Shown here one piece after another: positions 1 through 8,862 of a stretch of 64,000 nt of DNA (the first letter of the stretch is position 1; every line of letters begins with the position of its first letter). This stretch comes from Paracoccus sp. MC1862 (GTDB lineage: Bacteria; Pseudomonadota; Alphaproteobacteria; Rhodobacterales; Rhodobacteraceae). Location of the stretch: contig NZ_CP067225.1 of assembly GCF_016617715.1 (NCBI RefSeq), positions 1,116,001-1,180,000 on the forward strand, read 5' to 3'. The position numbers were made by a program, and so were the translations under genes. Under the pieces are notes generated by a model. It saw only the letters and a program-made list of their open reading frames with translations. It was not told the origin of the DNA and did no database searches.

Positions 1-1832
1 CCAGCTTCTACGGCCGACACATCGACCTCGCCTGGCCGCTGACCCAAGGCGGCTCCATCGCCATCAACACCATGAAGGACGCAGCCCCCGCGCTGGAACT
101 GATCCGCCATGACCTCGCCCATGTCATGGCCCGCGCGGTGCAGGAGCTCTGGCCCGACGTGAAGGTCACCATCGGCCCGGTCCGCGACTACGGCTGGTTC
201 TACGACTTCGACCGCGAGGAACCCTTCACCCCCGACGACCTCGGCGCCATCGAGGCGAAGATGAAGCAGATCATCGCCGCCCGCGATCCCGTCCGCACCG
301 AGGTCTGGGACCGCGCCCGCGCCATCGCCCATTACGAAGCGGCCGGAGAGCCCTTCAAGGTCGAGCTGATCCACCGCATCCCCGAAGGTCAGGACCTGCG
401 GATGTATTGGCACGGCGACTGGCAGGACCTCTGCCGCGGCCCGCATCTGCAGCATACCGGCCAGCTTCCCGCCGACGCCTTCAAACTGACCCATGTCGCC
501 GGTGCTTACTGGCTGGGCGACAACACACGCCCGATGCTGCAGCGCATCTACGGCGTGGCCTTCCGCAACCGCGACGAACTCAAGGCCCACATGACCATGC
601 TGGAGGAGGCCGCCAAGCGCGACCACCGCAAGCTGGGACGAGAGATGGACCTGTTCCACATGCAGGAGGAAGCGCCGGGCCAGGTCTTCTGGCATCCGAA
701 CGGCTGGAACATCTATGTCGCGCTGCAGGACTACATGCGCCGCCAGCAGCGGAAGGGCGGCTATGTCGAGGTGAACACCCCGCAGGTCGTGAACCGCAAG
801 CTGTGGGAAGAATCCGGCCACTGGGAAAACTACAAGGAAAACATGTTCATCGTCGAGGTGGACGAGGACCACGCCCGCGAGAAGACCATCAACGCGCTGA
901 AGCCGATGAACTGCCCCTGCCACGTTCAGGTGTTCAACGTCGGCCTGAAATCCTACCGCGACCTGCCCCTGCGCATGGCCGAGTTCGGGTCCTGCAACCG
1001 CTACGAGCCCTCTGGCGCGCTGCACGGCATCATGCGCGTGCGCGGCTTCACCCAGGACGACGCGCATATCTTCTGCACCGTGGCGCAGATCGAACTCGAA
1101 TCCCGCCGCTTCATCGAGTTCCTGTCGCGCGTCTATGCCGATCTCGGCTTCGACCAGTGGCGCATCAAGCTGTCCACCCGGCCCGAAAAGCGCATCGGCT
1201 CGGACGAAAGCTGGGACCATGCGGAAGCCGCGCTTGCCAATGCGGTGACGGCGGCGGGCCACGGCTACGAAATCTTTCCGGGCGAAGGCGCCTTCTACGG
1301 CCCCAAGCTGGAATTCGTGCTGACCGACGCCATCGGCCGCGACTGGCAATGCGGTACGCTGCAGGTGGACCCGAACCTGCCGGAACGGCTGGATGCGGAA
1401 TATGTCGGCGAGGACGGGCAGAAGCACCGCCCCATCATGCTGCACCGCGCCGTGCTGGGCAGCTTCGAGCGCTTCATCGGAATGCTGATCGAGAACTACG
1501 CGGGCAAGCTGCCTCTGTGGCTTGCGCCCCGGCAGGTGGTGGTGGCCTCCATCGTGTCGGACGCCGACGACTATGTGCGCGAGGTGGTCGAGGCGCTGAA
1601 ATCCGCCGGCCTGCGGGCCGAGGCCGATACTCGCAACGAGAAGATCAACTACAAGGTCCGTGAACACTCGCTGAAGAAGGTGCCCGTCATCATCGCCGTC
1701 GGGATGAAGGAGGTGGCAGAGCGCAGCGTCTCGATCCGCCGCCTCGACAGACAGGGTTCCGAATCAGCACTCCTTGATTCCGCATTGGAATCCCTGCGTA
1801 TCGAGGCCACTCCGCCCGACCTGCGTGACTGA
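1..1832 (+). CDS. thrS: threonyl-tRNA synthetase, 5' end outside the window
   Basis: Charges tRNA-Thr with threonine and edits mischarged serine in the cytoplasm. The frame is open from base 3, so 23 codons precede the Met at 72 and only the first part of the TGS domain is missing; that Met is internal, not the start. Visible in order: the end of the TGS domain ([10 protein letters not shown]), the editing domain with HDLAHVMA and a later CRGPH (its metal-like HxxxH...C/H set), the class II catalytic core with [17 protein letters not shown] and the motif 3 stretch [12 protein letters not shown], then the anticodon-binding domain (PRQVVV...VPVIIAVG). About 609 residues are visible against roughly 640-650 for the family. 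The gene looks intact. Confidence 0.97.
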   Translation, partial: SFYGRHIDLAWPLTQGGSIAINTMKDAAPALELIRHDLAHVMARAVQELWPDVKVTIGPVRDYGWFYDFDREEPFTPDDLGAIEAKMKQIIAARDPVRTEVWDRARAIAHYEAAGEPFKVELIHRIPEGQDLRMYWHGDWQDLCRGPHLQHTGQLPADAFKLTHVAGAYWLGDNTRPMLQRIYGVAFRNRDELKAHMTMLEEAAKRDHRKLGREMDLFHMQEEAPGQVFWHPNGWNIYVALQDYMRRQQRKGGYVEVNTPQVVNRKLWEESGHWENYKENMFIVEVDEDHAREKTINALKPMNCPCHVQVFNVGLKSYRDLPLRMAEFGSCNRYEPSGALHGIMRVRGFTQDDAHIFCTVAQIELESRRFIEFLSRVYADLGFDQWRIKLSTRPEKRIGSDESWDHAEAALANAVTAAGHGYEIFPGEGAFYGPKLEFVLTDAIGRDWQCGTLQVDPNLPERLDAEYVGEDGQKHRPIMLHRAVLGSFERFIGMLIENYAGKLPLWLAPRQVVVASIVSDADDYVREVVEALKSAGLRAEADTRNEKINYKVREHSLKKVPVIIAVGMKEVAERSVSIRRLDRQGSESALLDSALESLRIEATPPDLRD

Positions 1833-2042
1833 TGTTGCGTGCAAGCTATTGAGATCACGCGCCCGTGACCCTGCGTCAATGCGAACACGATTCTGTGCTT
1901 GCGTTCGCAGGTGATTTGTTCATCCTGTTTCCGCGTGAGCATGACTTTCTACCGCGTCCCTTCACGGGGCAGCCGGACTGCGAAAGGGCTGCACGACCCC
2001 GATCGGCAATCTCGCCATCGGGAGACTGAAGGAGAGAAGGTC

Positions 2043-2249
2043 ATGGCGACCGGCACCGTTAAATGGTTCAACGCCACCAAGGGTTTTGGCTTCATCGCGC
2101 CCGATGATGGCGGCAAGGACGTGTTTGTCCATATTTCCGCGGTTGAGCGTGCAGGTCTGACGGGCCTCAACGACAACCAGAAGATCGAGTACGAGCTGCA
2201 GTCGGGCCGCGACGGCCGCGCATCGGCATCGGATCTGCGCCTGCTCTGA
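2043..2249 (+). CDS. cspA: cold-shock domain protein (CspA type)
   Basis: Single cold-shock domain of 68 residues, an RNA/single-strand DNA chaperone of the cytoplasm. Both RNA-binding motifs are present: RNP1 as KGFGFI and RNP2 as VFVHIS, after the usual opening TGTVKWFNATKG. The ATG at 2043 is preceded by a good ribosome site (GAAGGAGAG), which decides it over the longer open frame upstream. The 210-bp leader after thrS is long, as is common for cold-shock genes, but I could not define a thermosensor fold in it. The gene is monocistronic. The symbol is generic, since alphaproteobacteria carry several paralogues. Confidence 0.93.
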   Translation: MATGTVKWFNATKGFGFIAPDDGGKDVFVHISAVERAGLTGLNDNQKIEYELQSGRDGRASASDLRLL

Positions 2250-2364
2250 TTCCTCCGGGCTTTGCCCCGAAAGCGTGATAGCGGCCTGCGGAAACGCGGG
2301 CCGTCTTGCATTTCTGGTCCCTCCGTCGCATCCCCTCCAGCGTCACAAGTTGGGATGGCGCATC

Positions 2365-3849
2365 ATGCAGGACGGCAAGCCGCAGGACTTCAACCTGGCC
2401 GAACATGTGCTTGCGGCGGGACTGGAGGCGCCCGACAAGCTGGCGCTTGCGGTGGTCTCGGCCACAGGGGCCGACCGCTGGTCCCATGCCCGCCTGCGGG
2501 CGGCAGTGCTTGGCGCAGCGACAGGGTTGCTGGACCGGGGCCTCAGGCCCGGCGACCGCGTGCTGCTGCGGATCGGAAATGAGCCCGCCTTCCCTGTCGC
2601 CTATCTTGCCTGCATTGCGGCGGGGCTGATCCCGGTGCCGACCTCGGCCATGCTGACGGGGCGCGAGGTCACGAAGATGGCCGCCGACATCCAGCCCGCG
2701 TTGGTCATTGCAGGCGATGGCATCGCCCTGCCGGAAGGGACGACCAATGTCCTGCCCGCCGATCAGCTTGCCGCCATGACCGCCCTGCCCTCTGCGGATT
2801 TCGACCGCGGCGACGCCGACCGGTTAGCCTACATCGTCTATACCTCGGGCACCTCGGGCAATCCCCGCGCCGTCATGCACGCCCATCGCGCGATCCTTGC
2901 CCGGCGGCTGATGTTCGAGGGCTGGTATGGGCTGCAGCCCTCGGACCGGCTGCTGCACGCGGGCGCCTTCAACTGGACCTTCACGCTGGGCACCGGGCTG
3001 ATGGACCCCTGGACCGCCGGCGCCACCGCCCTGATCCCGGCCGAGGGCACCGCCATCGAGCAGATCCCGCTGATCGCTCGCCGCCACGGCGCCACCCTGA
3101 TCGCCGCCGCGCCCGGAGTCTTCCGGCGGATGCTGCGCGCCGACTGGGCACCCCTGCCCGACCTGCGCCACGGGCTGACGGCGGGCGAAAGGCTCGACCC
3201 CGAACTGCGCCGAGCGTGGAAGGACCGCACCGGCACCGACCTGCACGAGGCGATGGGAATGTCGGAATGCTCGACCTTCCTTTCGGGCTCGCCCGCGCAC
3301 CACGCGCCGGAAGGCTCGGCGGGCTATCCGCAGCCCGGCCGCCGCGTGGCGATCCTGTCGGATGACGGCGAGCCCCTGCCCCCCGGTCAGTCCGGCATCC
3401 TGGCCGTCCATCGCACCGACCCGGGGCTGTTCCTAGGCTACCTCGGCCAGCCCGAGGAAACCGCCGAAAGGTTTCAGGGCGACTGGTTCCTGACCGGCGA
3501 CCTGGCGGTGCAGGCCGAGGATGGCGCGATCTCTACCCTGGGCCGGGCCGACGACATGATGAACGCGGGCGGCTTCCGCGTGGCCCCGGCCGAGGTCGAG
3601 GACGTGCTGGTCCCGGTCCCCGGCGCGGGGGACGTCGCCGTGACCGAACTGCCGGTTCCTGGCGCATCCATCATCGCCGCCTTCTGGACCGGCCCGGCCA
3701 CGCCCGAGGCGATGCGCGCCGCCGGCGAGGCTGGCCTCGCCCGCTACAAGCAGCCCCGCGAGTTCATCCGGGTCGAGGCGCTGCCGCGCACCCCTACCGG
3801 CAAGATCAACCGCCGCGCCCTGCGCGAGGCGCACAGGAAGGACGCTTGA
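2365..3849 (+). CDS. AMP-forming acyl-CoA synthetase (benzoate-CoA ligase-like)
   Basis: ANL-superfamily enzyme of 494 residues that activates a carboxylic acid through an acyl-AMP to its CoA thioester. The P-loop-like A3 motif reads YTSGTSGNPR (about residue 158), the A5 region is HEAMGMSEC, the hinge motif is TGDLAVQAEDG...LGRADDMMNAGG, and the catalytic lysine motif near the C terminus is RTPTGKINR. I place the start at ATG 2365 because the frame upstream of it lacks family similarity; a Met at 2275 is possible. Aryl-CoA ligases with this spacing include benzoate- and 4-hydroxybenzoate-CoA ligases, but the substrate cannot be read from the sequence. It stands alone, between cspA and a convergent small gene. 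Confidence 0.85.
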   Translation: MQDGKPQDFNLAEHVLAAGLEAPDKLALAVVSATGADRWSHARLRAAVLGAATGLLDRGLRPGDRVLLRIGNEPAFPVAYLACIAAGLIPVPTSAMLTGREVTKMAADIQPALVIAGDGIALPEGTTNVLPADQLAAMTALPSADFDRGDADRLAYIVYTSGTSGNPRAVMHAHRAILARRLMFEGWYGLQPSDRLLHAGAFNWTFTLGTGLMDPWTAGATALIPAEGTAIEQIPLIARRHGATLIAAAPGVFRRMLRADWAPLPDLRHGLTAGERLDPELRRAWKDRTGTDLHEAMGMSECSTFLSGSPAHHAPEGSAGYPQPGRRVAILSDDGEPLPPGQSGILAVHRTDPGLFLGYLGQPEETAERFQGDWFLTGDLAVQAEDGAISTLGRADDMMNAGGFRVAPAEVEDVLVPVPGAGDVAVTELPVPGASIIAAFWTGPATPEAMRAAGEAGLARYKQPREFIRVEALPRTPTGKINRRALREAHRKDA

Positions 3850-3852
3850 CCC

Positions 3853-4212
3853 TCACTGCGGAAAGGTGACGGCGTCCAGCGGGTATTCGGCCACGGCCAC
3901 CATCGGCTGGTCGCCGTCCTCGGCGAAGGCAAAAACATGCAGCATGTCGTTCTGCAGCACCACGCGGCAGAACCGCCCCTCCTGCGCCATCGCGGCGGGA
4001 CATTCCGGCATATCGCCATGCTCGACGGTCGCCTCGAAGATTTCATAGGTCATCGCGGCCGCCGGGGTTTGGCGCGGCTCGGCAAGGTTGATCGGCGCGG
4101 CGACGCCCGCCGCATTGGTTCCATCGCCGTGGTCTTCGCCGGGGACAGAGGCCATCGCCGCGACGCCGGACAGCAGTACGGCGGCAAGGGAAAGGGGAAG
4201 GGCTCGGGTCAT
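3853..4212 (-). CDS. small exported protein of unknown function
   Basis: 119 residues with a clear Sec signal peptide (Met-Thr-Arg, then a hydrophobic LPLSLAAVLLSGVAAMA and a cleavage site around residue 21). The mature part is short and acidic, with two cysteines (PECPAAMAQ and RFCRVVL) that could form one disulphide in the periplasm. I do not recognise the family. It converges on the acyl-CoA synthetase gene with 3 bp between stops and is divergent from nrdJ, with 160 bp between the two starts. Confidence 0.7.
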   Translation of the reverse strand: MTRALPLSLAAVLLSGVAAMASVPGEDHGDGTNAAGVAAPINLAEPRQTPAAAMTYEIFEATVEHGDMPECPAAMAQEGRFCRVVLQNDMLHVFAFAEDGDQPMVAVAEYPLDAVTFPQ

Positions 4213-4239
4213 CTTGGGACTCCATGAGAATCAGGCAAG

Positions 4240-4269
4240 TTGAAACTGATTGATTTTGTCGGCTTTATA
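4240..4269 (+). promoter_or_regulatory. candidate sigma-70 promoter for nrdJ
   Basis: TTGAAA at 4240 and TTTATA at 4264 are separated by 18 bp in an AT-rich patch of the intergenic region, about 105 bp before the nrdJ start. This is the best -35/-10 pair in the 160-bp gap. I saw no cobalamin riboswitch and no convincing NrdR box pair. Confidence 0.35.
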
Positions 4270-4372
4270 CAAGAATGAAGATCGTGCGGACGCGTCAGGC
4301 TGCGCCGAAACTTGCCGTCGGCGCGGCCCGGGTGCATGAGGGAAGTCGCTTTCACCAACGCAGGTTTCCCGG

Positions 4373-6595
4373 ATGAACCGTTTCGCCGCCCCCATCGCCG
4401 AACAGATCTGGGACATGAAATACCGCCTGCGCGCAGCCGACGGCACGCCGCTGGATGCCACGGTCGAGGACACATGGCGGCGCGTGGCCCGCGACCTCGC
4501 CTCGGTCGAGGCAGACCCGGCAGCATGGGAGGGCCGCTTCTACGCCGCGCTCGAGGATTTCCGCTTCCTGCCCGCGGGCCGGATCATCTCGGGCGCGGGG
4601 ACGGGGCGGTCGGTCACGCTGTTCAACTGCTTCGTCATGGGCACGATCCCCGACAGCATGGCGGGCATCTTCGACGGGCTCAAGGAAGCCGCGTTGACCA
4701 TGCAGCAGGGCGGCGGAATCGGCTACGACTTCTCGACCATCCGCCCGAAGGGGGCCGAGGTAAAAGGGGTAGCCGCCGACGCCTCGGGGCCGCTGAGCTT
4801 CATGGATGTCTGGGACGCCATGTGCCGCACGATCATGTCCGCAGGCTCGCGCCGGGGCGCGATGATGGCGACGATGCGCTGCGACCATCCCGACATCGAG
4901 GACTTTATCGCCGCCAAGCAGGACGCCGCCAGACTGCGGATGTTCAACCTGTCGGTGCTGGTGACGGACGCCTTTATGGCAGCGCGAGAGGCCGATGCCG
5001 ACTGGCCGCTGGTCTTCGGCGGCCGGGTGTTCAGGACTATACGCGCTCGCGATCTGTGGGACGGGATCATGCGCGCCACCTATGACTATGCCGAGCCGGG
5101 CGTGATCTTCATCGACCGGATAAACCGTATGAATAACCTCGTCTATGTCGAAGAAATCTCTGCCACAAACCCTTGCGGCGAACAGCCTCTGCCGCCCTAT
5201 GGCGCCTGCCTGCTGGGCTCGATCAACCTCGCGCGGCTGGTGCAGGACCCCTTCGGGCCCGAGGCCGCGCTGGATCTCGATACTCTGGATGAGTTGGTCA
5301 CAACGGCCGTGCGGATGATGGACAACGTCGTGGACGCCTCGCGCTTCCCGCTGCCGCAGCAGGCGGCCGAGGCGCAGGCCAAGCGCCGCATCGGTCTGGG
5401 CGTGACGGGCCTTGCCGACGCGCTGATGATGGTCGGCCTGCGCTATGGTGCGCCCGAGGCAGCCGAGGCCACCCGCCACTGGATGCACCGCATCGCACGG
5501 GCGGCCTATCTGGCGAGCGTGGGTCTGGCCAAGGAAAAGGGCGTCTTCCCGCTGTTCGATGCCGATGCCTACCTGTCCTCGGGATTCATGCAGAAGATGG
5601 ACGAGGACGTGCGCGAGGCCGTCCGCGCCCACGGCATCCGCAACGCCCTGCTGACCAGCGTGGCCCCCACCGGCACGATCAGCCTCTACGCCGGCAACGT
5701 CAGTTCGGGGATCGAGCCGGTCTTCGCCCACAGCTATACCCGCAAGGTCTTGCAGAAGGACGGCACCCGCACCGAGGAGGAGGTCGTGGATTACGCCGCC
5801 CGGCTGTGGCGCGACCGCATGGGCGACGCGCCCTTCCCCGACTGGTTCGTGGACGCCCAGACGCTGTCGCCGCTGGACCATGTCGCCATGCAGGCGGCGG
5901 CGCAGGACTGGGTGGACAGCTCGATTTCCAAGACGATCAACTGCCCCGAAGACATTTCCTTCGACGCCTTCAAGGACGTCTATCTTGCGGCCTGGGATCA
6001 GGGCTGCAAGGGCTGCACCACCTATCGCCCGAACGAGGTTACGGGCTCGGTCCTGTCGGTGGAGAAGCCCTCGGCGCCCGAGTTGCTGGACAAGCCGATG
6101 GACCGCCCGGTGGCGTTGGGGGGCGCGACCTACAAGCTCAAGTTCCCCGGCAGCGAGCACGCCATCTACATCACCGTCAACGATATCGAGGACGGCGGGC
6201 GCAGGCGGCCTTTCGAGGTCTTCATCAATTCCAAGAACATGGAGCATTATGCCTGGACCGTGGCGCTGACGCGGATGATCTCGGCCGTCTTCCGCCGCGG
6301 CGGGGACGTGAGCTTCGTGGTCGAGGAGTTGAAGGCCGTCTTCGACCCCCGCGGCGGCGCCTGGATGGAAGGCCGCTACGTTCCCTCGATCCTGGCCGCG
6401 ATCGGCGGCGTGATCGAGCGGCACATGGTCGCCATCGGCTTTTTGCCGGGGGAAGGGACAGGACTAAAGGCGGACCCCCATGCGAGCGGCGCGACCTCGA
6501 TCGGCCCTTCCTGCCCTGCCTGCGGGACGCCGGGGATGCGGATGATCGAGGGATGCATGACCTGCCCAAGCTGCGGTCACTCGCGCTGCCAGTAG
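4373..6595 (+). CDS. nrdJ: adenosylcobalamin-dependent ribonucleotide reductase (class II)
   Basis: Reduces ribonucleotides to deoxyribonucleotides using adenosylcobalamin to make the thiyl radical; oxygen-independent and cytoplasmic. The 740-residue protein has the substrate-site cysteine in LFNCFVMG (about 85), the radical-site motif NPCGEQPLPP (about 265), the barrel segment MDNVVDASRFP, and a C-terminal cysteine cluster CPACGTPG...CMTCPSCGHSRC typical of the NrdJ tail that receives electrons and binds zinc. The ATG at 4373 is the first of the conserved N terminus (MNRFAAPIAEQIW). It ends 19 bp before the left edge of the Tn7-like element, so the coding sequence is not damaged. Confidence 0.97.
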   Translation: MNRFAAPIAEQIWDMKYRLRAADGTPLDATVEDTWRRVARDLASVEADPAAWEGRFYAALEDFRFLPAGRIISGAGTGRSVTLFNCFVMGTIPDSMAGIFDGLKEAALTMQQGGGIGYDFSTIRPKGAEVKGVAADASGPLSFMDVWDAMCRTIMSAGSRRGAMMATMRCDHPDIEDFIAAKQDAARLRMFNLSVLVTDAFMAAREADADWPLVFGGRVFRTIRARDLWDGIMRATYDYAEPGVIFIDRINRMNNLVYVEEISATNPCGEQPLPPYGACLLGSINLARLVQDPFGPEAALDLDTLDELVTTAVRMMDNVVDASRFPLPQQAAEAQAKRRIGLGVTGLADALMMVGLRYGAPEAAEATRHWMHRIARAAYLASVGLAKEKGVFPLFDADAYLSSGFMQKMDEDVREAVRAHGIRNALLTSVAPTGTISLYAGNVSSGIEPVFAHSYTRKVLQKDGTRTEEEVVDYAARLWRDRMGDAPFPDWFVDAQTLSPLDHVAMQAAAQDWVDSSISKTINCPEDISFDAFKDVYLAAWDQGCKGCTTYRPNEVTGSVLSVEKPSAPELLDKPMDRPVALGGATYKLKFPGSEHAIYITVNDIEDGGRRRPFEVFINSKNMEHYAWTVALTRMISAVFRRGGDVSFVVEELKAVFDPRGGAWMEGRYVPSILAAIGGVIERHMVAIGFLPGEGTGLKADPHASGATSIGPSCPACGTPGMRMIEGCMTCPSCGHSRCQ

Positions 6596-6614
6596 CTGTT
6601 GATCGCTGCTCTTG

Positions 6615-6682
6615 TGTTGGAACAGCCAATTCCTGGCCATTTCGAGGTTTGCATGGCCATTTCGCAGTCAAAATAAGGCCAT
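6615..6682 (+). repeat. left end of the Tn7-like element with three transposase-binding-like repeats
   Basis: Starts TGTTGG at 6615. TGGCCATTTCG occurs at 6634 and 6654, exactly 20 bp apart, and AGGCCAT follows at 6676. This tight 20-22 bp spacing resembles the overlapping TnsB sites of the Tn7 right end. Read on the bottom strand, the inner part matches 51257-51288 at 24 of 32 positions. Confidence 0.65.
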
Positions 6683-6860
6683 CCGCCTTCGCGCGGTCGG
6701 AACACGCAGACAGCCCGCAGTTGCGCCCCTCGCAGGAGCGGCAAAGACCCGAGTCGGCTTTTCATGTCACGGCTATGTCTGATTGGCATATCCAAGGGGT
6801 ACAATGTGCCAGCGGCGACGATAGCCTTCGGGCACACGTATTTGGCATCCCGGTTTTTCG

Positions 6861-7648
6861 ATGTCCGACATCCTGGCCGACCTGATCCTTTCTCTTGCAC
6901 CGGAAGACGGTTCCGCCATCGGCAACGCCGCCATGATGGCCCGAATGCGCGCGCGGGTGCCGAACATGACAGACGACGACTACCTTGCCGCGCGGGACAT
7001 TTTCGTCGGTGCCGGGCTGCTCGTCCGCGGCAGAGGTCGCGGCGGATCAATCTTCCTGATCCCTAATCCGGACAAGGACGATGACCTCGAAGACGAGGTG
7101 GGCGGCTTCGACCTGCTACCGACCGAAGAGTCGCCAGTGCCGCAACGAAGGGTGATCACGAGCCGAACCACACCCCGCAAGGCAGATGGGCCTGTTCAGG
7201 TGCTGAGCTATCGCCATGGCGAGACGCGGGTGAACAACCCCGAGGTCGGGATGGACCATGCCGGCCTCGATCCGGATAGCGAGAAAACGGTCCGGGCCTA
7301 TCACCCGCGTCTCGACGCGGTCCTGAACTTCAACAGCGCGCGGGCGGGGATCGAGAGGCTGATCGACGAGGCGCTGGCCAGCAGTGATACCGAGCGGATG
7401 CGGGACGCGCTGCAGGAGCTGAAGCGGCTGCAGGCACCGTATATCTGAACTGGACAGGCAAGGCGGAGCGGACGAGCGTCGAGGTCGATACCGGCTCGCT
7501 CCACGTGCATGAGCCTGTGGACCCGGCGCCGATCCTGGCCAACGCGGCGAAGCGGCTGAAGGGCAAGAATGCGGCGGCGCAGTGGCGGCAGCCGGACCTG
7601 TTCGCGGCCCCGTTCGAGAACCTGCCCCTGCGTCAGGCGCTGGGGTAA
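6861..7648 (+). pseudogene. N-terminal remnant of a type III restriction-modification methyltransferase (Mod)
   Basis: The first ~60 residues form a winged-helix-like module ending GRGRGGSIFLIP. Residues ~110-195 (YRHGETRVNNPEVGMDH ... LKRLQAPY) match the N-terminal signature of type III Mod proteins. The frame stops at 7446, but reading on after removing one AT of the repeated TATAT at 7440-7444 gives LNWTGKAER ... HVHEPVDP ... PFENLPLRQALG, again the Mod signature, to a TAA at 7646. In intact relatives the next residues lead to the SAM and DPPY motifs; here they are absent and IS3 sequence follows. So there is a 2-base duplication plus loss of the whole catalytic part. No res subunit is present. 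Confidence 0.75.
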
Positions 7649-8760
7649 TCTTCCCCGTTTTAACGGGGTGCGGCCGTAGAATTCACGCGGCCATCTTCAG
7701 TTTCTGGGCAGGGGTGACCCCGCCGATGCCCATGTTCCGGCGTTCGTTGTTGTAAGTCCACAGCCACTCGGTGGCGATGTCCTGCACCTCCTCGATGGTT
7801 TCAAAGATGTAGAGGTCCAGCCACTCGTGCCGAACGGTGCGGTTGTAGCGCTCGACATAGGCGTTCTGCTGGGGCTTTCCGGGCTGGATGTAGGTCAGGG
7901 CAATGCCCGGCTTCCCGGCCCAGGTCGTCAGCGTGGAACTCACATATTCCGGGCCGTTGTCCACCCTGATGGACAGGGGCTTTCCGCGCCATTCGATGAT
8001 CTGGTTCAGGGACCGAACGACCCGTTCGGCGGGCAACGAGAAGTCGACCTCGATGCCCAGACCCTCGCGGTTGAAGTCGTCCAGCACGTTCAAGAGACGG
8101 AACTGCCGCCCGTCAACCAGCCGGTCGGCCATGAAGTCCATGGACTAGGTGGTGTTCGGCGTTTCCGGCACGGCCAGTTCTTCGGGCTTCTCCCGCTTCA
8201 GCCGTCGTCGCGGCTTGATGCGCAGGTTCAGTTCCAACTCGCAGTAGATCCGGTGGACCCGCTTATGGTTCCAAACATGTCCTTTGACGTTGCGCAGGTG
8301 CAGGAAGCACAGGCCGAACCCCCAGGTCTTGTGCGCCCTGGTCAGCCCGACCAGCAGGTCGGCGATCAACTCGTTCTCTTCGACGCGCTTCGGGCTGTAG
8401 CGGAAACAGGTCTCGCTCACGCCGAACGCCCGACAGGCCAGCGCGATGCTGGCCGCCTTCGTCGCCACCGCCTTCTCGGCCAACTCCCGGCGCTGAGCTG
8501 GCCGCGTCACTTTTTTCCAAGCGCCTCGCGAAGCAGATCGGCCTGCATGCTGAGGTCCGCAAACATGCGCTTCAGCCGCCGGTTCTCGTCCTCAAGGGCC
8601 TTCATCTGGCCCATCATGGACGCATCCATGCCGCCATACCTGGCGCGCCACTTGTAAAACGTCGCGCTGCTGATTCCATGCTCGCGGCACAGCTCAGGCA
8701 CAGCCAGCCCGCCCTCGGCCTGGCGCAGCACGCCCATGATCTGGGCTTCGGTGAAACGGC
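7649..8760 (-). mobile_element. IS3-family element (IS407-like), truncated and mutated
   Basis: Carries orfA and orfB on the bottom strand. The left boundary is approximate: Mod-derived sequence ends at 7648 and a 16-bp palindrome (CCCCGTTTTAACGGGG) follows at about 7654. On the right the element is cut at 8760 by the IS21 end, just inside the orfA start, so its own right inverted repeat is missing. The lost piece is not found on the far side of the IS21 element. Confidence 0.7.
7683..8510 (-). pseudogene. IS3 transposase OrfB with an amber codon
   Basis: Catalytic (rve) half of the IS3 transposase, about 275 residues. The frame is broken by TAG at 8145-8147, between PETPNTT and SMDFMADRL. 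Relatives have Trp there, so this is TGG changed to TAG, one transition. The DDE triad is otherwise present: Asp in SMDFMAD, Asp in RVDNGPEY and Glu in [10 protein letters not shown]. The last residues ([13 protein letters not shown]) look normal. The N terminus overlaps the orfA end by 4 bp, as usual for this group, where OrfAB is made by frameshifting. Confidence 0.85.
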
Positions 8761-8773
8761 TGTTGATTTCCAC
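8507..8773 (-). pseudogene. IS3 OrfA, N terminus replaced by IS21 sequence
   Basis: Helix-turn-helix protein (RFTEAQIMGVLRQAEGG ... ISSATFYKW) followed by a leucine-zipper-like stretch (MKALEDENRRLKRMFADLS), ending ALGKK. Only the part up to 8760 is IS3. The apparent GTG start and first codons (8761-8773) come from the inserted IS21 end, so the native start and the first few residues are lost. Confidence 0.8.
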
Positions 8774-8862
8774 TCGGAACTGACCCGGGTAGGCGCGTAA
8801 TTTCCACTGAGAACTGACCCATGTGAACCTTCCCCAAAGCGGAGCGCGGCGGGGGTAATGGA

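Noticed and set aside
4213-4372. Cobalamin riboswitch upstream of nrdJ
   Set aside because: Only 160 bp are available and the conserved B12-box and core stems are not recognisable.
4352-6424. A 690-codon open frame antisense to nrdJ
   Set aside because: It is a mirror of the strongly conserved nrdJ frame in GC-rich DNA and has no domain or ribosome site. Other long antisense frames here (over waaA, mutY, 23032-24387, 34050-35795 and 49322-51121) were dropped for the same reason.
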